Assembly (NCBI RefSeq): GCF_963378105.1
Contig: NZ_OY726398.1
Coordinates: 4,588,001-4,652,000 of the forward strand
Direction of reading: 5' to 3'
Source of the DNA: Mycolicibacter sp. MU0102
GTDB lineage: Bacteria > Actinomycetota > Actinomycetes > Mycobacteriales > Mycobacteriaceae
Length of the DNA: 64,000 bases
The notes beneath the pieces are model-generated. The model saw nothing but the letters and a program-made list of their open reading frames with translations, did no database searches and was not told where the DNA came from. The position numbers were made by a program, and so were the translations under genes. Each line of letters opens with the position of its first letter. The stretch's first letter is position 1. Below are positions 42,501 to 48,843 of this stretch, one piece after another.

Positions 42501-43081
42501 TGGTAGTCGAAGACCACCAAGCGGGTGGGGGTCGGGCCCGTCCGCACCAATTCGACCGCATCGGACAGCGAGTCAACGCTGGCAGCGATGACCCGGGGCT
42601 CGGTCTCGGTCACGATCGGCACCAACGTGCTGATCGCCGCTGAGGTCTGCAGCGGCACTGAAACAGCGCCGATCTGGCCCAGCGCCACGTCGATGACGGT
42701 GTAGTCGACGCTGGTGAACCCCAGCACCGCAACCCGGTCGCCGGGCCGCACGGCGCCGGCGGCCAGGGCGGCGGCCGTGGCGCGGACTCGCTCACCGAGT
42801 TCGCCATAGGTGATGGTTTCGTAGCGCGGAAGCAGGGCTGCGGTGCTGCGGCCGGTGGCCGGATCGGTGACGTACTCGACGGCACGCTGCCCGAGCGCCG
42901 GCCGGTCGGCGTAGCCCTCGAAGACGGTCCGGGCGATCTGCGCCAGCCGTGACTGTCCTTCGACAGCGGTGGCGACGGCCGGGTCGGGCCGGCCAGCGGC
43001 GAACTGCGGGTCTGTGGCGACCAGGTTGGCGATGCGGCGGGCGAGTTGCTCCTCGTCAGCGGTGGTGGAAACAGTCGACAT
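39566..43081 (-). CDS. car: Carboxylic acid reductase (CAR, FadD9-like)
   Basis: 1171 residues, the usual CAR length. Three parts: an adenylation domain (1 to about 640; LLVYTSGSTGAPKGAMYPE near 250, GYGSTEAG, YRTGD), a phosphopantetheine carrier (LGGDSLSALTF, attachment Ser near 683) and a thioester reductase of the short-chain dehydrogenase type (VLLTGATGFLGRYLA near 780; catalytic YGTSK near 952). It reduces fatty or aromatic acids to aldehydes with ATP and NADPH, after activation by a phosphopantetheinyl transferase. It resembles Rv2590 but lies between ldtA and the Rv0111-like gene, where H37Rv has none. Confidence 0.96.
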   Translation of the reverse strand: MSTVSTTADEEQLARRIANLVATDPQFAAGRPDPAVATAVEGQSRLAQIARTVFEGYADRPALGQRAVEYVTDPATGRSTAALLPRYETITYGELGERVRATAAALAAGAVRPGDRVAVLGFTSVDYTVIDVALGQIGAVSVPLQTSAAISTLVPIVTETEPRVIAASVDSLSDAVELVRTGPTPTRLVVFDYHEQVDDHREALADARAQLAGVEVVVEPLADLLARGRALSLPAQADSGDDANPLALLVYTSGSTGAPKGAMYPESNVARMWVRSTKNWFGPTAVSITLNFMPMSHIMGRGILYGTLGNGGTAYFSARSDLSTFLEDLALVRPTELNFVPRIWEMLYQHFRSEVDGVSGDRAAAETQVLAQMRAELLGGRCVFAMTGSAPISDELRSWVDQLTEQHVLNGYGSTEAGMVLFDGEVQRPPVVDYKLVDVPDLGYFGTDTPHPRGELLLKTENLFPGYYKRPEVTAEVFDADGYYRTGDVVAEIAPDHLVYVDRRNNVLKLAQGEFVTLAKLEAVFGNSPLVRQIYVYGNSAQPYLLAVVVPTPEAAARFDSEAALKAGIAESLQQVAKDADLQSYEVPRDFIVETEPFTLENGLLTGIRKLAWPKLKAHYGDRLERRYAELAEGQASELSELRHHGAQRPALETVSRAAAALLGASAGDLAPEAHFTDLGGDSLSALTFGNLLRDIFDVDVPVGVIVSPANDLAAIADYITAERNGSKRPTFASVHGRDAVEVAATDLTLDKFLDEATLAAAPSLPGPSEQVRTVLLTGATGFLGRYLALEWLQRLAPVDGKLICLVRAKSDEDARRRLDNVFDSGDEQLLAHYSELAAKHLEVIAGDKGEANLGLDQEVWQRLADTVDAIVDPAALVNHVLPYSELFGPNALGTAELIRIALTSKIKPFTYFSTIGVGDQIPLGKFTEDADVRVMSAVRAINDGYANGYGTSKWAGEVLLREANDLCGLPVAVFRCDMILADTSYAGQLNLPDMFTRMMFSLVAAGVAPGSFYELGADGQRQRAHYDGLPVEFIAEASTTLGSFATGGYTTYHVMNPYDDGLGMDEFVDWLIEAGYPIRRIADYGDWLQRFETTLRALPENQRQASLLPLLHNYQKPQPPICGSIAPTDRFRAAVQSAGIGPDPEHPDIPHVTPAVIVKYVTDLQLLGLL

Positions 43082-43149
43082 ATCGAACCTCTAACGGATA
43101 TTTCGTGAAAGTGATTTTCAGGGGCGCAGTCTGCGCCGATGTAAACTAC

Positions 43150-43164
43150 GTTAGCAAAACTAAC
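43150..43164. promoter_or_regulatory. GTTAG-N5-CTAAC inverted repeat upstream of car
   Basis: A 5-5-5 inverted repeat (GTTAG, CAAAA, CTAAC) in an AT-rich stretch 69-83 bp before the car ATG, consistent with a regulator site near its promoter. No regulator gene is adjacent. Confidence 0.4.
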
Positions 43165-43223
43165 TTAATTTCGGACCCCTGAACTGGTGTGACGTTGCAC
43201 TCACGGCTGTTTGCCAGTGAGGG

Positions 43224-45299
43224 TCAGCTCAGCGATTCCTCCAGCCACGGGAGCAGCCACTTCACCCCTTCGGGCGTGAGGTGAATGCCGTCGCTGCGGA
43301 CCTTGATGCCGTCGACTTTGGCGGTGTAGGTTCCGGCCGGCCCCAGCTTCTTGTTCAGGTCCATCACCGTGACGGCTTCCCGCCCGGCGACCTCCCGGCG
43401 CAGCAGGGCGTTCCAGCGGTCGACGCGCTCCGGTTTGTCCTCAGGCCACAGGCTGCCGTCGGGCCGCTCGCCGTAACGGCTGTAGGGCACGGTCGTCACC
43501 ACGACCCGGCTGCCGGCGGACTCCAGCACGTCGAGCGCACGGCGCAGCTCCGCGGTCAGGTAGGCGTCGAAGGTCGGGTCGCCGATGTGCGACCACTGGC
43601 CCTCGTTGACTCGGTCCACGGTTTCCCAGCGGCCGACGAACAACAGCACGACATCGGGCTGGTCGGCCTTGACCTGCCGAGTCCAGCGCGCCGGCCATCC
43701 GTCGCACTCCTTGCCCTGGTCGATGACCTTGCCGGCCCAGCGGTACGGGCCGGCTCGCACAATGCTGCAGCCGACGACGGTGTGGTCGATGAAGTCGTAA
43801 CCGGGGGTGTCCGGCAGATAGTGCATCAGGGTCCAGCCGATCGAATCACCGAACACCGACACGGTGCGCGGCCGGTTGGGGTCGCGTCGCGCGGCCTGCG
43901 TTGGTGGCTTTTTGGACTCCGAAAGCCGCGCAGGCGGCGAGGGAGACACCGCGGCCGCCGCGGCCACATCCGGGGTCACCCCATTCTCGGCCGTGGGCCG
44001 CTCGACGACCGGGACCACCAGCACGGTGACCGCCACCGCAGTACCGCTGACGGCGGCCCCCAGCGGCAGCAGCGACACCCGCGCCGGCCGCCAGCGGCGG
44101 ATCGGCTCCTCAAGGACCCACCATGACACCGTCGCGAGCAGCAGCGTGGCGGCGCACCGCACGGCGAACAACGCCCACCCCGACCACCCGGTGCGCTGGC
44201 CGTTGAGGACCAGGAAGACCGGCCAGTGCCACAGGTATACGCCGTAGGAGATCGTCCCCAGCCACACCAGCGGCGACCAGGCCAACGCCCGGGCGACCAG
44301 ACCGCTCTGATGCAGCGCGATCGGGGCGATCACCGCGATCGCAGCGACGGCCACCAGCGTGAGCAGGCCGCCGTGGAACTCCGCGGCCGTGCCGGTAGCG
44401 CGGTGGGCCGCCATCGCCAGTACGGCCAGCCCACCCAGCGGCAGCAGCCGAGCGACCCACAGCGCGCGGCGGGTGCGCACCACCGACCAGCCCGCGGTGA
44501 GCGCCGGCCAGTCCCCCACCAGCAGGGCCGCGGCCGCGGCACCGATCAGCAGGGCCTGCGCACGAGTGTCGGTGCCGAAGTAGACGCGATCGCGGGTGGC
44601 GTCTGAGGCCAGCATCTCCGCGGCCGTCGCCGAAGCCGCCGCCCCTGCGCTGGCCAACAGGAAAACGGTCAGTCGCACCCCGCCGACGGTGGCCCACCCG
44701 CCGCGGCGCCGGGCGCGAGCCCCCAGCAGCAACGCGATCGCGATCAGCAGCAGCGGCCATAAGAAGTAGTACTGCTCCTCGACGCCGAGCGACCAGGTGT
44801 GCTGCAGCGGCGACGGCGTGCCGGCTTCGGTGAAGTAGTCCGTGTGTTGGGCGACGAACCGCCAGTTGGCCACCCAGAAGAAGGCGGCGATCGCGTCCTC
44901 GCGCAGTCCCACCACCGCCTCCGACGGCAGCAGCTCGTGGGCTATGGCGACGGTCAGCACCATGAGCACCAGAGCCGGCAGCAGCCGGCGGATGCGCCGG
45001 ATCCAGAAACCGGTGAGGTCGATCCGGCCGGTCCGGCCCAGCTCGTCGATGAGCAGCGAGGTGATCAGGAATCCGCTCAGCACGAAGAACAGGTCCACAC
45101 CCAAGAACCCACCCGACAGTCCGGGGATGCCGCCGTGGTCGGCCAACACCAACGCGACGGCCAGCGCACGCAGACCGTCCAACGCGTGAATGCCCGGGCG
45201 TCGTCGCTCCCGCCGAACGCGGTCGGCGGCGCGCGCAGTGGTCAACCGGGCGGCACGCGGGGCCGGCGCAACCCAGCGGGATTTACCCGAGGTGCGCAT
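43224..45299 (-). CDS. Membrane acyltransferase with C-terminal SGNH domain (OafA-type, Rv0111-like)
   Basis: 691 residues when started at MRTSGKSRWVAPAPRA (ATG at 45299); in-frame ATG at 45341 or GTG at 45395 could add an N-terminal tail. Residues 35-400: acyltransferase family 3 with about ten helices and motifs HALDGLRALAVALVLADHGG, GGFLGVDLFFVLSGFLI and LQHTWSLGVEEQYYFLWP. Residues 450-691: extracytoplasmic SGNH domain with FGDSIGW (nucleophile Ser) and DGIHLTPEG (Asp/His). Such fusions O-acetylate or acylate cell-envelope glycans or lipids. The gene is orthologous in layout to Rv0111 and follows the rhomboid gene as in H37Rv. Confidence 0.93.
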   Translation of the reverse strand: MRTSGKSRWVAPAPRAARLTTARAADRVRRERRRPGIHALDGLRALAVALVLADHGGIPGLSGGFLGVDLFFVLSGFLITSLLIDELGRTGRIDLTGFWIRRIRRLLPALVLMVLTVAIAHELLPSEAVVGLREDAIAAFFWVANWRFVAQHTDYFTEAGTPSPLQHTWSLGVEEQYYFLWPLLLIAIALLLGARARRRGGWATVGGVRLTVFLLASAGAAASATAAEMLASDATRDRVYFGTDTRAQALLIGAAAAALLVGDWPALTAGWSVVRTRRALWVARLLPLGGLAVLAMAAHRATGTAAEFHGGLLTLVAVAAIAVIAPIALHQSGLVARALAWSPLVWLGTISYGVYLWHWPVFLVLNGQRTGWSGWALFAVRCAATLLLATVSWWVLEEPIRRWRPARVSLLPLGAAVSGTAVAVTVLVVPVVERPTAENGVTPDVAAAAAVSPSPPARLSESKKPPTQAARRDPNRPRTVSVFGDSIGWTLMHYLPDTPGYDFIDHTVVGCSIVRAGPYRWAGKVIDQGKECDGWPARWTRQVKADQPDVVLLFVGRWETVDRVNEGQWSHIGDPTFDAYLTAELRRALDVLESAGSRVVVTTVPYSRYGERPDGSLWPEDKPERVDRWNALLRREVAGREAVTVMDLNKKLGPAGTYTAKVDGIKVRSDGIHLTPEGVKWLLPWLEESLS

Positions 45300-45445
45300 C
45301 GAGGTGGCCTGGCGAGTCCGGTTCCCGGCCGGTCGACTCATGTCATCTTGGTCGCCGTTGGCGCCGATTGGTCGATCCTCTCGCTGGTGGACCACCGAAA
45401 GCTTAGGGGGCGAGCGGTCGTCTCAGCCGGATGACACGCGCGCGA

Positions 45446-46246
45446 TCAGTAGACCAATTCGGCAGTGCGCCACCAGATCAGCGCGATGAACAGTGCCAAC
45501 AGCGCAAGGCTGGCCACCGCCTGAATCCGGGTCCGGCTCGCCTGCGGCGGGTAGACGTAGGCGAACGCGATCAGCACTCCGGTGATCAGACCACCGACGT
45601 GTCCCTGCCAACTGATGTGCGGAATGGTGAAAGTGAAAATCAGGTTGACCACGATCACCGCGCCCACCGCGCGGACGTCCATCCGCAGGCGGCGTCCGAT
45701 GACCAGCGTGGCGCCGAACAAGCCGAAGATGGCGCCGGAAGCGCCGGCGGTCGCGGTGGTGATCGGCGCCAACAGGTAGACGGCAACCGAGCCGCCCAGC
45801 GCACTGAGCAGGTACAGCGCGCTGTATCGCACCCGACCCAGCAGGCCCTCGAGCTCGGGTCCCACCACGTACAGCGCCCACATGTTGAGCAGCAGGTGCA
45901 TCGGGCCGTAATGCAGGAACGCCGACGTCAGCAGCCGGTAAACCTGGCCGTGGGCCACCGCCGGTGTCCAGAGCACCAACTCGGACTCGATCTCCTGCGA
46001 CGACAACTGCGCGAGGAAGGCCAGCACGCTCAGCGCGATCAGCCCGTAGGTGACCACCGGTGTTCCCGCGGCGGCGCGGACCCGCGGCCGCGCCGCCCGG
46101 CGCACCGGCGTGCCACCCGCCTGCGCGCAGTCCACGCAATGCTGGCCGACGGCTGCCCCCCGCATGCAGTCCCCGCAGATGTAACGGTCACACCGGGTGC
46201 AGCGCAGCGCGGTGGCCCGATCGGGATGCCGGTAGCAGACGGTCAT
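45446..46246 (-). CDS. Rhomboid intramembrane serine protease (Rv0110-like)
   Basis: 266 residues. The N-terminus is a small cysteine/histidine zinc-binding motif (CYRHPDRATALRCTRCDRYI then CGDCM and CVDCA), followed by six helices. The catalytic Ser lies in GASGAIFGLFG, the catalytic His in HISWQGHVGGLITG, and MHLLLNMWAL is the HxxxN oxyanion helix. It cleaves transmembrane segments. Position and strand relation to the acyltransferase match Rv0110-Rv0111. A 54-bp spacer separates it from the divergent methyltransferase. Confidence 0.94.
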   Translation of the reverse strand: MTVCYRHPDRATALRCTRCDRYICGDCMRGAAVGQHCVDCAQAGGTPVRRAARPRVRAAAGTPVVTYGLIALSVLAFLAQLSSQEIESELVLWTPAVAHGQVYRLLTSAFLHYGPMHLLLNMWALYVVGPELEGLLGRVRYSALYLLSALGGSVAVYLLAPITTATAGASGAIFGLFGATLVIGRRLRMDVRAVGAVIVVNLIFTFTIPHISWQGHVGGLITGVLIAFAYVYPPQASRTRIQAVASLALLALFIALIWWRTAELVY

Positions 46247-46300
46247 GGCTATACCCTCTCAGAGCACGTTTGCCGGGGCGCTGCCGGTAGATTTCAGACC

Positions 46301-46942
46301 ATGTCGTCTCAAGCTCCACGCCAAGCGTTCAATGACGTCGTCACCCGGTTTTGGAGCTTCGCCGCTCCGGCCTACGACGCCCAATTTCTGCAACGTTGGG
46401 TCTACCGTCCGGCCCAGGACGAGCTGATCGCCGCGCTGCGGTCGCACCAGCCGGCCCGGGTGGCCGACATCGCCTGCGGCACCGGCATCCTGGCCGACCG
46501 GATCGAGCGTGAGCTGTCCCCGGCGGCGGTCTACGGGGTGGACATGTCCGACGGCATGCTCAACGAGGCACGGGAACGCTCGTCGCGCGTGCAGTGGCTG
46601 ACCGGGCCCGCCGAGCAGCTGCCGTTCGAAGACGGCGCGCTCGATGCGGTGGTCACCAGCTCGGCGTTTCACTTCTTCAACCAGCCGGCCGCGGTGCGCG
46701 AGTTCTACCGAGTGTTGGCGCCGGGCGGGATGGCGGCGGTCACCGCGATGAGCCCCCGGCTATCCGACCCGCTCAAGGCGCTGGCCGGGATTCGGTGGAA
46801 CCCGGCGCGCCAGCCGACGCCCAGTGAGATGCGCACGCTGTTCACCGACGCCGGTTTCACCGTTCCCGACCAGCATCGCGTGGCACGTCCGGCCTGGACG
46901 CTGGTCGTGTCGGACCTGATCACGGTCGGCGTCAAACCGTAA
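46301..46942 (+). CDS. Class I SAM-dependent methyltransferase
   Basis: 213 residues from ATG at 46301. SAM motif I VADIACGTGILADRIE, acidic loop YGVDMSDGML, motif II LDAVVTSSAFHFF and motif III RVLAPGGMAAV. It is of the UbiE/Methyltransf_11 type. The substrate is unknown. It starts the region without synteny to the Rv0110 neighbourhood. Appears monocistronic, or linked with the following secreted protein gene 53 nt later. Confidence 0.9.
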   Translation: MSSQAPRQAFNDVVTRFWSFAAPAYDAQFLQRWVYRPAQDELIAALRSHQPARVADIACGTGILADRIERELSPAAVYGVDMSDGMLNEARERSSRVQWLTGPAEQLPFEDGALDAVVTSSAFHFFNQPAAVREFYRVLAPGGMAAVTAMSPRLSDPLKALAGIRWNPARQPTPSEMRTLFTDAGFTVPDQHRVARPAWTLVVSDLITVGVKP

Positions 46943-46995
46943 ACGGCCGGCGACGCCCCGGCCCCTGCGATTCCTTCCCGGTACCTTCGTTAGGT

Positions 46996-47445
46996 ATGAG
47001 ATCGATGAAGCTGGCCGGGACGACGGCGATCGCGCTGACAACCTGGTTGACTGCGGCCGGGATCGCCGGGGCTGATCCGGCCCCTCCTCCCCCGCCCGCG
47101 CCTAAGCAGGTGATCGACGGCGACGGCACCTTCGCGGTTGGCAAGGACATCGTGCCGGGCACCTACCGCTCCGACGGCCCGCGTGACGGCGAGGCCTGCT
47201 ACTGGCGCCGTATCGGCGGCGGTAAGACCCTCGACAGCGCGATGACCAAGAAAGCCCAGGTCGTGCTGATCGAGCCGAGCGACACTTCGTTCCGGACCGA
47301 CCGCTGCCAGACCTGGCAGCTGACCGAATGCCCACCCACCTGCGCGCCGGTACCGCAACAATCGGTGGGCCTGCCCGACGTATTGAAAGGCTTCGTGCCG
47401 CAGCCTCGGCCGCCGGCCCCGGCCCCTGCTCCTAGCGGCGGCTAG
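46996..47445 (+). CDS. Small secreted Pro-rich protein
   Basis: 149 residues. The signal peptide (1-26) ends GIAGA. Residues 37-115 form a compact domain (DGDGTFAVGKDIVPGTYRSD, EACYWRRIGGG, CQTWQL, CPPTCAP) with five Cys, suggesting disulfides. The pattern VGxDIxPGTYxxxG...CYW is shared by many actinobacterial secreted proteins without known function. The C-terminus is a PAPAPAP tail that may lie in the cell wall. No lipobox. Confidence 0.82.
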   Translation: MRSMKLAGTTAIALTTWLTAAGIAGADPAPPPPPAPKQVIDGDGTFAVGKDIVPGTYRSDGPRDGEACYWRRIGGGKTLDSAMTKKAQVVLIEPSDTSFRTDRCQTWQLTECPPTCAPVPQQSVGLPDVLKGFVPQPRPPAPAPAPSGG

Positions 47446-47644
47446 GTCAAACGCCGACGCCCACCCGCGAGTCGGAGTCTCACGACGGAACACGCCGTGG
47501 ACGCGTCGCCAAAGTCCGACTCGATCGGGCGCCGCCAGATCGTTGAGGAACGCCCGGCCGCCTGAACTGAGCATTCAATGAAAATTGCCTGTACGTCACG
47601 CGGGATCGCGCCGTTGCAAAGGACAGACCGCAGCGACCTTCAGC
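47446..47644. other. Convergent spacer between secreted protein and TetR genes
   Basis: About 200 bp without a gene. CGAGTCGGA (47468-47476) and TCCGACTCG (47515-47523) are complementary but separated by 38 nt, a weak terminator candidate. Nothing else seen. Confidence 0.35.
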
Positions 47645-48262
47645 TCAGACTGGTTCCGCCTGGGACAGCAATAACGTTGCGCCGTCAACCAGTGTTCCGA
47701 TCACCTCGTCGGTGCTGAAATCACTGAGCCACAGATTTGGGGCGTCGGTGCGATGCAGCATCGCGACGCCGTGCAGTGCCACGGACAACGCTGCGGCGAT
47801 CCGGTCCGAATCGGGATCCGAGTCCGAATCCGGCGTCTCCCCCCGGCAGGCCAGCAACCCTCTGGTCACGACGGCCAGCGCCCGGCGGGCCGCCGGCGGA
47901 GCGTGACCGTCCTGGGTCATCAGGGCGTAGCGCAACGGGTGGCGCTGCGCGAACGACACGTATACCCGACATCCGATGAGCAGGCGTTCCCGCGGGTCAG
48001 TGGCTCGCTGGACGTGTTCGGCGATCTCGTCGGAGACCTGAACCCAGCTCGACTCGGCGACTGACTCGAGCACCCGCTCCAAGTCGTCGAAGTGTGCGTA
48101 CACCGAAGGTGCGGCGATGCCGGCCTCCCGGGCGATGCGGCGCAGCGAAACCTCGGCTTCGCTGTCCGCCCCGTCGATAACCCGAACAGCGGCAGCCAGG
48201 ATCTCGTCGCGCAGCAGCGCGCCGTGACCTCGCAAATTGCGCCGACGAGGGGGAGTGGGCAC
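47645..48262 (-). CDS. TetR-family regulator of the mmpS-mmpL pair (predicted)
   Basis: 205 residues. HTH: VSLRRIAREAGIAAPSVYAHF. The C-terminal domain is of the WHG type (HGVAMLHRTD). A short acidic insert (DSDSDPDSD near 145) is unusual and probably a flexible loop. It is divergent from the mmpS-mmpL operon across a 125-bp spacer with several palindromes, so it most likely represses the exporter and itself. Confidence 0.9.
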   Translation of the reverse strand: MPTPPRRRNLRGHGALLRDEILAAAVRVIDGADSEAEVSLRRIAREAGIAAPSVYAHFDDLERVLESVAESSWVQVSDEIAEHVQRATDPRERLLIGCRVYVSFAQRHPLRYALMTQDGHAPPAARRALAVVTRGLLACRGETPDSDSDPDSDRIAAALSVALHGVAMLHRTDAPNLWLSDFSTDEVIGTLVDGATLLLSQAEPV

Positions 48263-48271
48263 GCGGTGATC

Positions 48272-48376
48272 CTAACGGTCTGTTAGTTGTCCTCACTTGC
48301 GTTCGGCATAACATCTTGCGCGCGCAAGTGTGAGCTGGCACCATTTAACTTTACACTCGTTTCGTTACGGCCGTAA
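48272..48376. promoter_or_regulatory. Palindrome cluster between tetR and mmpS
   Basis: Three symmetric elements: CTAAC-N5-GTTAG (48272-48286, 10 bp before the TetR start), the perfect palindrome CTTGCGCGCGCAAG (48315-48328), and the perfect palindrome TTACGGCCGTAA (48365-48376, 12 bp before the mmpS ATG). The first is a plausible TetR autoregulatory site; the last overlaps the mmpS leader and might block translation or transcription. Confidence 0.55.
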
Positions 48377-48387
48377 GGTTAATGGTC

Positions 48388-48843
48388 ATGAGCGTAATGA
48401 GAAAGCCGGGAAGTCTTCGAGGCCTGCTCGAGCGACTGTGGATCGTGCTGGTGATCGTCCCGGTCGCCGCGATCGGCGGGCTGGTCATCTACCGGTTCCA
48501 CGGCGTGTTCGGCGCGGACGGGGCGGCGGTCGCCGGCGGCACCGGTGGCGAAATCGTCTCTACCGTGCCGAAGTACGTCACCTACGAGCTCTACGGCCCC
48601 GAATCGACGTCGGGCATGGTCAGCTACGTCGACGAACGCGCCCAGTCCCGGGAGGCCCAGTTCCACTCGCTGCCCTGGTCGTTGACGCTGACCACCACGC
48701 AGCCGAGTGTGTTCGCCAACGTCATGGCCCAGGGCGACAGCCGCGAGCTGGGTTGTCGAATCACCGTCAACGGCGAACTGCGCGACGAACACCGGGCCGA
48801 CGGCCACAGCGCCGCGACATTTTGCGTGGTGAAAGCGGCATGA
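48388..48843 (+). CDS. MmpS-family accessory lipoprotein-like membrane protein
   Basis: 151 residues from ATG at 48388 (ATG at 48382 leaves too little room after the AAGG site). One N-terminal helix (about 13-36) anchors an extracytoplasmic beta-sandwich with the MmpS pattern YELYGP, VDERAQSREAQFHSLPW and C-terminal GHSAATFCVVKAA. It partners with an RND MmpL exporter for lipid or siderophore export. It overlaps mmpL (ATGA). Confidence 0.93.
   Translation: MSVMRKPGSLRGLLERLWIVLVIVPVAAIGGLVIYRFHGVFGADGAAVAGGTGGEIVSTVPKYVTYELYGPESTSGMVSYVDERAQSREAQFHSLPWSLTLTTTQPSVFANVMAQGDSRELGCRITVNGELRDEHRADGHSAATFCVVKAA

Noticed and set aside
39920..42643. 907-codon plus-strand frame
   Set aside because: Fully antisense to the carboxylic acid reductase; high GC leaves the opposite frame open. 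No domain or ribosome site.
43082..43223. Possible small gene between car and the acyltransferase
   Set aside because: No frame with a ribosome site; the stretch is AT-rich promoter sequence.
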